The notes under the pieces are model-generated. The model saw nothing but the letters and a program-made list of their open reading frames with translations. It was not told the origin of the DNA and made no database searches. DNA of 46,090 nt from Clostridiaceae bacterium (GTDB lineage Bacteria; Bacillota; Clostridia; Oscillospirales; Butyricicoccaceae): contig QXXE01000030.1 of the NCBI GenBank assembly GCA_009911355.1, positions 1 to 46,090 on the forward strand. The letters run 5' to 3'. A program made the translations under genes and the position numbers. How positions within the stretch are numbered: the first letter of the stretch is position 1; every line of letters starts with the position of its first letter. This document shows, in pieces, positions 8,222 to 16,600 of the stretch.

Positions 8222-8260
8222 TTGACACAGCACCTCTCGTCAGATATAATGGCAGAGGTG
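8222..8260 (+). promoter_or_regulatory. Promoter and probable Rrf2 operator of the flavodoxin/ferredoxin gene
   Basis: TTGACA (8222-8227) and TATAAT (8245-8250) lie 17 bases apart, a perfect consensus sigma-A promoter. The inverted repeat CACCTCT (8231-8237) / AGAGGTG (8254-8260) surrounds the -10 box, placing a repressor site exactly where polymerase binds. Assignment to the divergent Rrf2 regulator is inferred from position. Confidence 0.8.
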
Positions 8261-8288
8261 TAAAACCAAAAATTACAGGAGGCGCGTT

Positions 8289-9056
8289 ATGAAAATGCTG
8301 CAAATTGTTTTCAGCCCCACGGGAGGAACCCAGAAGGTTGCCGATATTCTCACAGAAAAGTGGACAGGCGCGATAACTCGCATTGACTTATCTGATGGGA
8401 GTTTCGCTGTTTCGGATATTGCCATCCAGCAGGAGGATCTTGCGCTGATTGCAGTACCGTCCTATGGCGGACGGGTTCCGGGGCTTGCTGCGCAGCGGCT
8501 TGGAAAAATCAAAGGGAACGGCGCAAAGTGTATCATTGTCTGCGTATACGGAAACTGAGCCTATGAGGATACCCTTGTCGAGCTGAAAGATATTGCGGAG
8601 AATTGCGATTTTCAGACAGTTGCCGCCGTTTCAGCCGTGGCGGAGCACTCCATTATGCACCAATACGCTACCGGAAGGCCCGACGCAAAAGACACGGAGG
8701 AATTGCAGGGGTTTGCAAAAACGATTTTTGAAAAATTTGCGGCAGATCAGTTGCCGGTTTCCAGACTTCAAGTTCCGGGCAGCCGTCCCTATAAAAAGGC
8801 CGGGGGAGCCGGGCTGGTGCCGAAGGCTGACAAGAAATGCGTAAGCTGCGGCCTTTGTGCAAAAAACTGTCCCGCTCAAGCGATCGACCCCGGCAGCCTT
8901 AAAACCGCAGTCAGCAAAAAGTGTATTTCCTGTATGCGCTGTGTTGTGAAATGCCCTGAATCCGCCCGAAAAGTGAACGGCACAATGGTTTCCGTTGCGG
9001 CGCTGGCAATCAAGAAGGCTTGCAGCGAGAGAAAAGGCAACGAGCTATTCCTCTGA
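8289..9056 (+). pseudogene. EFR1 family flavodoxin-ferredoxin fusion protein with an in-frame TGA
   Basis: One reading frame of 255 codons carries a flavodoxin-like half (FSPTGGTQKVADILT with the FMN phosphate loop, VPSYGGRVPG) and a ferredoxin half with two 4Fe-4S motifs (CVSCGLCAKNCPAQAI and CISCMRCVVKCPESA). This is the EFR1 (ferrodoxin/flavodoxin hybrid) layout of anaerobes. Codon 90 at 8556-8558 is TGA within GN-stop-AYEDTL, where the family normally has Arg, so a single CGA to TGA transition would explain it. The ribosome site AGGAGG precedes the ATG. The rest of the frame is intact, pointing to a young mutation or a read error. Function is electron transfer or reductase, not further defined. 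Confidence 0.85.
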
Positions 9057-9178
9057 CCCCGGCAGGCGAAAGGATCATCTGCCTCCTACCGGATCGTTTT
9101 TATTTACAAATGCCCTGCTTGCAAAGCAGCGAAAGCTTGTACTGTTGCCAGTTCTCAACAAAAATTTCCTACAAGGCA

Positions 9179-9304
9179 TTGACAGGAACACCCGTGTGCT
9201 ATCATTAATAGCGATTAAACACTGCACATATTTTTCACGCAAATACATAGACCGAACCACAGCGTTTTTGCTGGGATCGGTCTTGTATTTGCGTTTTTTT
9301 GTTT
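9179..9304 (+). ncRNA. Promoter-hairpin unit, possible small RNA or attenuator
   Basis: TTGACA (9179-9184) is followed by candidate -10 boxes (TATCAT 9200-9205 or TCATTA 9203-9208). About 30 bases further a long stem begins: 9238-9255 pairs with 9277-9293 with a single unpaired base, around an inner CAGC/GCTG hairpin, and ends in seven T (9294-9300) plus GTTTTT. A transcript of ~90 bases would result. No ORF fits inside. It may be a stand-alone RNA, or just the end of a decayed element. The rest of 9057-9592 holds no gene I can support; a short open frame after 9324 lacks a start signal. Confidence 0.35.
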
Positions 9305-9592
9305 TTAAAGGGAAATTGGACGATGGAAAAAATCAAAGCAGGAGGAAGTCAGGCGCAAGCGGGACAAGCCGAAGCCGGACGCCAGCATCACCGAGGAGTA
9401 CGCCGCCAGCAGGCGGCAGGCGCTGAATAATATGTATCTCTATGAGGGTGTCCACCTGTTATCGATAGTGGCTACCGGAATTCAAAGTTATACCGAACGC
9501 GTCAAGATTTGCAGCAACGGTTGCTGCGATGAACCTCTGACAGCGTGCTATAGCCCCGGCTCCCTGCAAATATTCGCGGCGTTCAGTATACA

Positions 9593-10250
9593 TCATATCC
9601 TCCCTATGATATTCTCGGCGCAAATAATATCGATTAGCGGTATCTCCTGCTGAGGGATGATATGCTTTTGCAGATATTCCTGTAAAACAATCAATGCCCG
9701 ATAGCTTTGCTGATACAAATTTTGCGCGATCGTAAAATCTATTTCTCCTTGCTGAAGGAGACGTTGGGTTTCGATGGTCAGGTCATGGCTGATGATACAA
9801 ATCCGTCCGCAAATGCCTGCATTACGGACAGCCTCGGCGCATCCGCTTACACTATGGTTCGCCATATAAATGCCCTGGATGGATGGATCCGCTGCGAGCG
9901 CAGCCGATACCTTCTGACAGGTCAGTGCATAATCATTATAAGTTTCTATCAGACGCAGGGCATTTCCGTGGAAACCATTTTCATAAAGCCGCTCACAGAA
10001 TCCCTGCAAACGGAGCCGGTGCGCCTGAAATTCCGGATTGCCAATCGCAATTAACAGGTGGTCATTTGGCAGAAGAGATTTGCTCATCAGTTCACCAGCG
10101 ACTCGTCCGCCGCGCACAAGATCTTGTCCAATAAAACACAGACGATTACAATCCTGCAAATCGGAACTGAATGTAACAACCGGAACCCCACCATCCTGCA
10201 AAGCATTCAATTTTGACACAATCGGCAGAACATTTCGGCTTATGCCGATC
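9593..10250 (-). pseudogene. LacI family regulator, C-terminal fragment
   Basis: The frame matches the second half of the intact LacI regulator at 11428-12477 closely: both contain GQDLVR-GRVAG, AHRLRLQGFCERLYE, ETYNDY, GIYMAN and the ending IDIICxEN. Homology begins near 10250 (protein reading RIGISRNVLPIVSKLNALQ) and the DNA-binding domain plus first half of the sugar-binding domain are missing. The break lies ~30 bp before the divergent binding-protein gene, exactly where the operon's first three genes would have been lost. A GTG at 10219 could start a 208-aa remnant, but without a helix-turn-helix it cannot act as a repressor. Confidence 0.85.
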
Positions 10251-10280
10251 CGTCTTCAAAAATAGAGAGGAGAACTTTTT

Positions 10281-11285
10281 ATGCAGAAAGTAAAAAAATG
10301 GGCCATCATGCTTTTGGCTGCTGCCTTATCGTTTGCACTATTTGCGTGCAGCAGCAAGGAACCAGGCGGAGACACAGCTTCTGATACAAATGCCGACGAA
10401 AATAAAACGGATACCATCAAGATTGCATATATCGTTATGGCGAAAACAGATGCATTTGGGACCAGCATGGAAGATGGAGCCCTGGAATACGCGGATAAAA
10501 TGGGTATACAAGTAGATTTTCAGGCACCCGAAAAGGAAACCGACGTAGAAAAGCAGGTTCAGTTTATGGAAAACGCGATCACTAAAGGATATGATGCCAT
10601 TATCCTTTCTCCCGCGGATTCCACCGCCCTTGCCCCAGTTGTCAAAAAAGCGAACGACGCAGATATTCCTGTTGTCCTTGTAAATAACACGATGGATCAG
10701 GAGGCGTTGGATGCGGCCGATGCCTATGTGGAGACCTATGTAGGGATTGAGCAATACGCCGCGGCTGCCCTTGCGGGCGTTTATGCATCGGAAACGATAC
10801 CGGATGGAAAAACCTGCTACTCAGAAGGCATTTCCGGGGTACAGGCGCTGGACGACCGCCTGAATGGCTTTCGAGATCAGTGCGGCAATTTCACGGTGGT
10901 GGCATCCCAAACTGCGCGCTGCGATCGAAACGAAGGTTTTAACGTCATGCAAAATGTACTGTCCGCTCATCCGGAGATGAACGTCGTTTGGGCAGTGAAT
11001 GCAGAGATGGGACAAGGGGCGATACAAGCGATTGAACAGTCCGGCTTTTCAGGTCGGGTTCAGGTATTCGATTTTGATGCAGCCCCAGACGATTTGCAGG
11101 CAATCAAAGACGGTACATTAGCAGGTACAGTTGCCCAGTATCCGAATTTACAGGCTGAAGCTGCCATTCAAGCATGCCTTGATGTATTGGATGGCAAGGA
11201 ACTTCTGGCGCACACCAAAACAAAGGCTTCGCTGGTTACCGCAGAAAACGTAGAAGCCTTTGAAGCCGGAGAAGATATCGGTTAA
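10281..11285 (+). CDS. Sugar ABC transporter substrate-binding lipoprotein (RbsB-type), copy 1
   Basis: The 334-aa protein has a signal peptide and lipobox LFAC (Cys23), then a type 1 periplasmic-binding fold (IAYIVMAKTDAFGTSMEDG, DAIILSPADSTALAP, VPG-type loop, AVNAEMGQGAIQAIEQSGF, VFDFDAAPDD). It is strikingly similar along its whole length to the binding protein at 16601-17602, including the C-terminus TAENVEAFEAGED, so both probably bind the same class of ligand (inositol or a related cyclitol/sugar). The ribosome site AGAGAGGAG is also shared. It has no ATPase or permease beside it and may share those of the downstream operon. Its codon choice is more AT-rich than that of copy 2. Confidence 0.88.
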   Translation: MQKVKKWAIMLLAAALSFALFACSSKEPGGDTASDTNADENKTDTIKIAYIVMAKTDAFGTSMEDGALEYADKMGIQVDFQAPEKETDVEKQVQFMENAITKGYDAIILSPADSTALAPVVKKANDADIPVVLVNNTMDQEALDAADAYVETYVGIEQYAAAALAGVYASETIPDGKTCYSEGISGVQALDDRLNGFRDQCGNFTVVASQTARCDRNEGFNVMQNVLSAHPEMNVVWAVNAEMGQGAIQAIEQSGFSGRVQVFDFDAAPDDLQAIKDGTLAGTVAQYPNLQAEAAIQACLDVLDGKELLAHTKTKASLVTAENVEAFEAGEDIG

Positions 11286-11317
11286 TTGTAATTCTTGTTC
11301 ATTATTTCGCTTCTCAG

Positions 11318-11360
11318 ACAAAGCCGACCACGGATATGAAGGTGGCCGGCTTTGTTTTTC
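11318..11360 (+). terminator. Terminator of binding-protein copy 1
   Basis: The stem ACAAAGCCGACCA (11318-11330) pairs with TGGCCGGCTTTGT (11343-11355) with one mismatch, followed by TTTTC. On the minus strand it may also end the lacI transcript from 11428, though no strong T-tract is on that side. Confidence 0.8.
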
Positions 11361-11427
11361 TATGCATCAGATGGGATCTGCGGTATCGGCAATGTACAGG
11401 TGGAGACATTCTATGCACCCCTGTCCC

Positions 11428-12477
11428 CTATGTCCTCCCTGCAATATTTTCGGAGCAGATAATATCGATCGTTGAATCTTCACGCTGTGGCGTAATATGC
11501 TTTTGCAGATATTCCTGCAAGATGATTAACGACCGATAGCTTTGCTGGTGCAGGTTTTGCGAGATGATGAGGTCGATTTCCCTGCTTTGCAGCAGACGGC
11601 GTGTTTCGTTTGACAGATCGTGTCCGATGACAGAAAGCTGCCCCTGCCTGCCTGTATCACGGATTGCATCTGCGCAGCCAGTGATACTCTGGTTGGCCAT
11701 ATAAATTCCGCGCAGCGTTGGGTCTTCCCGCAGGACGTCGAACACCTTCTGATAGGTCAGGGAATAATCGTTGTAAGTTTCTATGATGCGCAGGGACTCC
11801 CCGTGAAAGCCGCTCTCGTACAGCCGTTCACAGAACCCCTGTAGGCGCAGCCGGTGCGCGTGGAATTCCGGATTGCCTACCGTAATCAGCAGATGGTCCT
11901 TGGGATCGAGAAATTTGCTCATCAGATCCCCGGCAACGCGCCCGCTGCGTACCAGATCCTGCCCGACAAAGAATAGTCGCTTGCAGCCGGAAACATCCGA
12001 ATTGTAAGTAACGACCGGAATCCCCTGTGCTTGCAGCTCATTGATTTTTGCAGCAATTGTGCTGTGCTCTCTGGCACAAATGGCGAGGCCCGCGACGTTT
12101 CTGGCGAGAAGCCCCTGAATGTGCTCCAATGTGTCGGAGGGAAGGTCGCTCTCGCACTCTTCTATCAGGATCTCAACGGAATAGGCGTGCAGATATTCAC
12201 GCGCATCCTCGATGCCGCGCATAATTTCGCTCCGGAAGTGCCCTCTCTCGCTGGACAGTAAGATCCCGATCCGGAAATGTTCCAGCGCCGGAAGGGTCAG
12301 CCCAAGTGCCTTGGCCTGTTTTTCGTTCGGCGGGATATAATCCAGTTCCTTCATTGCACGGATAACCTTTTCGTAAATGTCTGGTTTCACGTGGGGGCGC
12401 TGGTTCAGCACGCGGTCGACTGTGCCGCGCGACACACCCGCACGCATTGCGACGGTATTGATAGTTGCTTTTGCCAT
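11428..12477 (-). CDS. LacI family transcriptional regulator of the inositol-type operon
   Basis: The 349-aa protein is complete. The N-terminal LacI helix-turn-helix reads INTVAMRAGVSRGTVDRVLN followed by the hinge region, and a type 1 periplasmic-binding-like effector domain fills the remainder. The atypical GTVDRVLNxRPxV hinge is that of the LacI branch acting on ribose/inositol-type ABC operons. The ribosome site GAGGAGCT precedes ATG. It is divergent from iolE with a 438-bp shared control region that holds repeated TTGTGC/GCACAA words. It is likely a repressor whose ligand is the transported sugar or an intermediate; this is inferred from position. Confidence 0.9.
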   Translation of the reverse strand: MAKATINTVAMRAGVSRGTVDRVLNQRPHVKPDIYEKVIRAMKELDYIPPNEKQAKALGLTLPALEHFRIGILLSSERGHFRSEIMRGIEDAREYLHAYSVEILIEECESDLPSDTLEHIQGLLARNVAGLAICAREHSTIAAKINELQAQGIPVVTYNSDVSGCKRLFFVGQDLVRSGRVAGDLMSKFLDPKDHLLITVGNPEFHAHRLRLQGFCERLYESGFHGESLRIIETYNDYSLTYQKVFDVLREDPTLRGIYMANQSITGCADAIRDTGRQGQLSVIGHDLSNETRRLLQSREIDLIISQNLHQQSYRSLIILQEYLQKHITPQREDSTIDIICSENIAGRT

Positions 12478-12797
12478 AAAATCAGCTCCTCGTTTTCAGT
12501 ATAGCAGAAAGGTGAAATGAATTTCAATAGGCGGCAGTGTTTTTTCTTTTGCCCAGACAGCGATTTGTGCTTTTTGTGCTTTTATATAATTTGAATTTGT
12601 GAGTTCGGACAATTCTATTGTATAAAATATCCAAAAACATGTCAAAAAATACGTCAAAAACATAGATTTCACACATTTCGCGTTCGTAAAATTCATTAAA
12701 GCTTCCGAAAGAGCGTTCTCCAAAAGCACAATGTTGACACAATTTTATCAACCTCCAATAACACGCCAAAACAGTTGCATTTTCGGCTTTTGATGTG

Positions 12798-12848
12798 TTG
12801 ACAAAGATTTTAATAAATGATATAACATAGTTGTGCTAAGAAGCACAA
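12798..12848 (+). promoter_or_regulatory. Promoter and LacI-type operator of the inositol-type operon
   Basis: TTGACA (12798-12803) and TATAAC (12821-12826) are 17 bases apart. Directly after the -10 box the palindrome TTGTGCT-N4-AGCACAA (12831-12848) covers the expected transcription start, the usual place for a LacI-type repressor. Further half sites TTGTGC or GCACAA occur at about 12565, 12575, 12724, 12849 and 12889, so looping or cooperative binding is possible. The remainder of 12478-12797 is AT-rich and has no gene. The leader from here to the ATG at 12916 is ~85 bases and ends in AAGGAGGAG. Confidence 0.8.
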
Positions 12849-12915
12849 GCACAAATTACAACAATCCGTGTGCTGTTACTGAAAGGTGCACAAGAAGAAG
12901 TAAGGAGGAGTAAAA

Positions 12916-13806
12916 ATGTTCAATAACGTGAAGCTGGGTATCGCGCCGATCGGTTGGACGAACGACGACATGCCGCAGCTTGGCGGAGAGCTTACCTTCG
13001 AGCAGATGGTCTCGGAAGCGGCGCTTGCGGGCTTCCAGGGCACCGAGGTTGGCGGCAAATTCCCGACCGACCCGGCAGCGCTGAACAAGGCGCTTGACCT
13101 GCGCGGCCTGAAAATCGCGTCACAGTGGTTTTCGACCTTCCTGTGCGAAACTCCCTACGAGGAGAACGAAGCGGCTTTCCGTAAGCAGCTGGATTTCCTG
13201 GAAGCAGTAGGCTCACAGCGGGTGAACGTCTGTGAACTGACCCGCAACCTGTTCGCAGAAGAATGTTCCATGTTCGGCAAAAACAAACCGGTTGCAACCG
13301 ACGAGGAATGGGATAAACTGTGCGAAGGCTTAAACCGGCTTGGCAAAATCGCTGCTGACCGCGGCTTCAAGCTGTGCTTCCATCATCACATGGCAACGGT
13401 AGTGCAGACCTTTGAAGAGACAAAGCGGCTGATGGACCACACCGACCCGCGTTATGTCTGGCTGTGCTTCGACACCGGCCACTTTACCTTCTCCAAAGAG
13501 GACGCGGTAACGGCGGCACGGGCATTTGGCCCCCGCATCGGCCACGTACATTTGAAGGATATTCGCCCGGAAATGATGACACGCGCCTATCAAGAGGGCT
13601 TCAAATTCCGCAAGGCAGTGCTGGAAGGCTGCTTCACCATCCCCGGCGACGGCTGTGTGGATTACCCCGGCGTATTTGCCACCCTGCGCGATGCGCACTA
13701 TGAAGGCTGGTTTATTGTCGAGGCCGAGCAGGACCCGGCAAGGGCAAACCCACTTGAATACGCGCTGAAGGCCCGTGAATATATCCGTAAAACGGCGAAA
13801 ATCTGA
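12916..13806 (+). CDS. iolE: IolE-like myo-inosose-2 dehydratase
   Basis: The 296-aa protein is a TIM-barrel of the xylose-isomerase-like superfamily. The start LGIAPIGWTNDDMP, then LGGELTFEQMVSEAALAGF, GTEVGGKFP and WFSTFL are characteristic of IolE, which dehydrates scyllo-inosose (2-keto-myo-inositol) to a trihydroxycyclohexanedione. Metal-binding type residues are visible in CFHHHMAT, CFDTGHF, HVHLKDIRP and VEAEQD. Length equals that of the family. It is the first gene of the operon; the presence of an IolG-like dehydrogenase five genes later supports the assignment. Cytoplasmic. Other sugar-acid dehydratases of the same fold remain possible. Confidence 0.82.
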   Translation: MFNNVKLGIAPIGWTNDDMPQLGGELTFEQMVSEAALAGFQGTEVGGKFPTDPAALNKALDLRGLKIASQWFSTFLCETPYEENEAAFRKQLDFLEAVGSQRVNVCELTRNLFAEECSMFGKNKPVATDEEWDKLCEGLNRLGKIAADRGFKLCFHHHMATVVQTFEETKRLMDHTDPRYVWLCFDTGHFTFSKEDAVTAARAFGPRIGHVHLKDIRPEMMTRAYQEGFKFRKAVLEGCFTIPGDGCVDYPGVFATLRDAHYEGWFIVEAEQDPARANPLEYALKAREYIRKTAKI

Positions 13807-13867
13807 AAATCAATTTTCTGACCATACCAATTACTTTATTTCACATCATTCACTTTTGTTTCGGGGC

Positions 13868-13999
13868 GGCGGCAGGGCTGCCGCCCACGGGGCAGGAAAA
13901 GCAGCTCCCAGCACATATCAAGCCGCAAACGCGGCAAAACAATACTTCTCATCTTCTTCTCACTTCTCTTTCACCCGGACGGCGGATTTTCCGCCGTCC
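13868..13999 (+). other. Two intercistronic hairpins between iolE and the ABC genes
   Basis: GGCGGCAG/CTGCCGCC (13868-13885) and GGACGGCGGA/TCCGCCGTCC (13977-13999, loop of three) lie in the 232-bp gap. Neither is followed by a T-tract, so they are more likely sites that stabilise or process the mRNA than full terminators. No ORF lies in the gap; the upstream open frame of the ATPase has no ribosome site before 14039. Confidence 0.6.
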
Positions 14000-14038
14000 A
14001 ATGGTGGAGAGAAGTGGGAACGCAAAAAGGAGGGCAAT

Positions 14039-15544
14039 ATGGCAAATGAATACATTGTCCAGATGGAAGATATCACCGTGCAGTTTCCCGGTGTTCTGGC
14101 ATTGGACAAGGTACGCTTTGACGCAAAACCGGGCGAGGTACATGTACTGCTCGGAGAGAACGGCGCAGGCAAAAGCACCATTATGAAGGTGTTGGCAGGC
14201 GTCAACACCAATTATGAGGGCCGAATTATCTACAAGGGCAAAGAAATCGTTTCCCGCAGCGTAGACGAGCAGCGCAAACGCGGCGTGGGCATCATCTTCC
14301 AGGAGCTGAACCTGCTGGATAACCTGACGGTCGCGGAAAACATGTTCCTAGGCCGCCAGCCGACCGGCAAAATGGGCAACATTGACTGGAAGCAGATGAA
14401 CCAGGAAGCCCGCAAGCTGCTCGATTCCATCCATTCCGACATCAGCGAAACGGCAATGATTGCGTCGCTCAGCGTAGGGCAGAAGCAGATGGTGGAAATT
14501 GCAAAATCCCTTTCCTACAAATGCGACATCCTGATTATGGACGAACCGACCTCGGCTCTGACCGAAAAGGAAATCGAAGCGCTGTTCCAGCTGATTCGTC
14601 GGCTGACCTCGCAGGGCGTGGCGATTGTCTACATATCACACCGTTTGAACGAGATCATGGAGATTGGCGACCGCCTGACCATTTTCCGCGACGGCAAATA
14701 TGTCGATACGGTTTTCATCAAGGATATCACCATCGACCAGATGGTCACAATGATGGTTGGCCGCGAAATGACCAATTATTACCCGAAGGTAGAGGTAGAA
14801 CCGGGTGAAAAGCTGCTCGAAACCAAGGATATCAAGCAAGGCAAAACATTGAAAGGGATTTCTTTCTATGCGCGGGCAGGAGAGATTACCGGTTTCTATG
14901 GGCTGATGGGCGCAGGGCGCACCGAACTGATGCGTGCCATTTTTGGGGCCGACCCTTATGACAGCGGCGTGGTTGTTGTAAAAGGGAATCCGGTGGAAAT
15001 CAAATCGCCGGAACAGGCAAAGCAGCTTGGCATTGCGCTGCTGACCGAGGATCGCAAGCAGCAAGGGTTAATCCTGAATTTCACACTGAACGAGAATATT
15101 TCCCTGCCGAACCTCGACACGGCCATGACGCAATTCGGACTGAACAAATCGAAGGAGACTGCGAACAACCAGAAACTTGCGGATTCCATGCACGTCAAAA
15201 CACCGTCACTGGAACAACTGGCGAAAAATCTTTCAGGCGGCAACCAGCAGAAGGTCGTTATTTGCAAATGGCTGAATACCAATTCGGACATCATCATTTT
15301 TGACGAGCCGACGCGCGGCATTGACGTAGGCGCAAAGGCCGAAATTTACGGCATTATGAACGACCTGAAAAAAGCAGGCAAGGCGGTTATTATGGTTTCC
15401 TCCGAGCTGGCCGAATGCATCGGCGTTTCCGATCGCATTTATGTAATGCACGAGGGCGAAATGACCGGCCTGATCGAAGATCCGAAGGAGTTCACCGAAG
15501 AACTGATCGTCGGCTGTGCGACCGGCGCGAAAACACATTTATAA
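14039..15544 (+). CDS. Sugar ABC transporter ATP-binding protein (RbsA/MglA type)
   Basis: The 501-aa protein contains two ABC domains in tandem. Domain 1 has Walker A GENGAGKST, signature LSVGQKQ and Walker B LIMDEPTSAL. Domain 2 has the degenerate Walker A GLMGAGRTEL usual for this family, signature LSGGNQQK and Walker B IIFDEPTRGID. The start at 14039 follows GGAGGGC. It energises import through the permease that follows 15 bp later, with the lipoprotein at 16601 as the receptor. Inositol or a related cyclitol is the inferred substrate from the neighbouring iol-like enzymes. Confidence 0.93.
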   Translation: MANEYIVQMEDITVQFPGVLALDKVRFDAKPGEVHVLLGENGAGKSTIMKVLAGVNTNYEGRIIYKGKEIVSRSVDEQRKRGVGIIFQELNLLDNLTVAENMFLGRQPTGKMGNIDWKQMNQEARKLLDSIHSDISETAMIASLSVGQKQMVEIAKSLSYKCDILIMDEPTSALTEKEIEALFQLIRRLTSQGVAIVYISHRLNEIMEIGDRLTIFRDGKYVDTVFIKDITIDQMVTMMVGREMTNYYPKVEVEPGEKLLETKDIKQGKTLKGISFYARAGEITGFYGLMGAGRTELMRAIFGADPYDSGVVVVKGNPVEIKSPEQAKQLGIALLTEDRKQQGLILNFTLNENISLPNLDTAMTQFGLNKSKETANNQKLADSMHVKTPSLEQLAKNLSGGNQQKVVICKWLNTNSDIIIFDEPTRGIDVGAKAEIYGIMNDLKKAGKAVIMVSSELAECIGVSDRIYVMHEGEMTGLIEDPKEFTEELIVGCATGAKTHL

Positions 15545-15559
15545 GGGAGTGGGAACGAC

Positions 15560-16510
15560 ATGAAACTGAAAGACAAGAAAATCGACCTTTCCAATATGTC
15601 AGCAGTCATCGTGCTGGTCGTGCTGTGCGTCGTGCTTTCCATCGCGGAACCGGCGTTCCGGTCGGTCGGCAACCTGATCAACATTTTGCAGCAGGTAACC
15701 GTGTATGCGGTGCTTGCGCTGGGCGTAAACGTGGTAATCTTCACCGGCGGCATTGATATTTCGGTCGGCTCGGTCGTGGCCTTTACCGGCATCGTGATGG
15801 GCAAGCTGATTGTCGAAGCAGGAATGCCTGCTATCGTCGGCATCATCGCGGCGCTGGTGATCGGCGCGGCGTGCGGTACGTTCAACGGCATTATGATTTC
15901 CAAGTTTAAGCTCCAGCCCATGATTGCGACCCTCGCCATGATGTCTATGGCACGCGGCGCGGCTTACACCCTTGCGGATGGGCAGACCATCACCGGTTAC
16001 TCGGACGGCTTCCGCTGGATCGGTATCGCGAATGTCCCCGGCACCGCGATCCCTGTACAGATCGTCTTCATGCTGCTGCTGTACATCCTGTTCTATTATG
16101 TGATGAAATACCGCAAGTTCGGGCGCTATATTTACTCCATCGGCGGCAACGAGGAAGCAACCCGCCTGTCCGGTATCAACGTCATGAAATACAAGACCCT
16201 TGCTTATACCATCTCCGGACTGTGCGCAGGTATCGCTTCCGTCATTCTGGTTGCAAAACTCAATTCCGCGCAGTCCACTGCCGGTCTTGACTACGAGATG
16301 GACGCTATTGCATCCTGCGTCATCGGCGGCACCTCGCTGCTTGGCGGTTCCGGCTCCGTCTGGGGCACGCTTGTAGGCGCGATCATCATGTTTGTCATCC
16401 GCAATGGCCTGAACCTTCTGAATGTTTCCTCAAACCTTCAGAAACTGGTGCTCGGCATCGTTATCCTGCTGGCTGTTCTCGCAGATTCCTTCCGCAGCCG
16501 TAAGAAATAA
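15560..16510 (+). CDS. Sugar ABC transporter permease (RbsC type)
   Basis: The 316-aa membrane protein has about 8-10 hydrophobic segments. It shows the RbsC family blocks GVNVVIFTGGIDISVGSVVAF, with the family-typical GGIDLSVG-like motif, SIGGNEEATRLSGINV and IGGTSLLGGSGSVWGTLVGA. The ribosome site AAGGGAG precedes ATG. It forms the homodimeric membrane channel working with the ATPase 15 bp upstream. A 6-bp hairpin GAACCG/CGGTTC (16528-16542) lies in the gap before the binding-protein gene. Confidence 0.93.
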   Translation: MKLKDKKIDLSNMSAVIVLVVLCVVLSIAEPAFRSVGNLINILQQVTVYAVLALGVNVVIFTGGIDISVGSVVAFTGIVMGKLIVEAGMPAIVGIIAALVIGAACGTFNGIMISKFKLQPMIATLAMMSMARGAAYTLADGQTITGYSDGFRWIGIANVPGTAIPVQIVFMLLLYILFYYVMKYRKFGRYIYSIGGNEEATRLSGINVMKYKTLAYTISGLCAGIASVILVAKLNSAQSTAGLDYEMDAIASCVIGGTSLLGGSGSVWGTLVGAIIMFVIRNGLNLLNVSSNLQKLVLGIVILLAVLADSFRSRKK

Positions 16511-16600
16511 ACCATCCCTGCTGAATGGAACCGAGCCGGTTCAAAAGCGCTGGCCCGGTTACAGATAAAACGTCAAACAAAAGAGAGGAGAACATTGAAA

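Noticed and set aside
8556-8558. TGA read as selenocysteine in the flavodoxin/ferredoxin gene
   Set aside because: The family has Arg, not Cys, at this place, and no SECIS-like hairpin follows directly.
9324-9592. Open frame after the small-RNA-like hairpin
   Set aside because: It changes character along its length, runs antisense into the lacI fragment and has no start signal; not supportable as a gene.
13775-14038. N-terminal extension of the ABC ATPase
   Set aside because: The frame is open but includes hairpin-forming non-coding DNA and has no ribosome site; the protein proper starts at 14039 after GGAGGGC.
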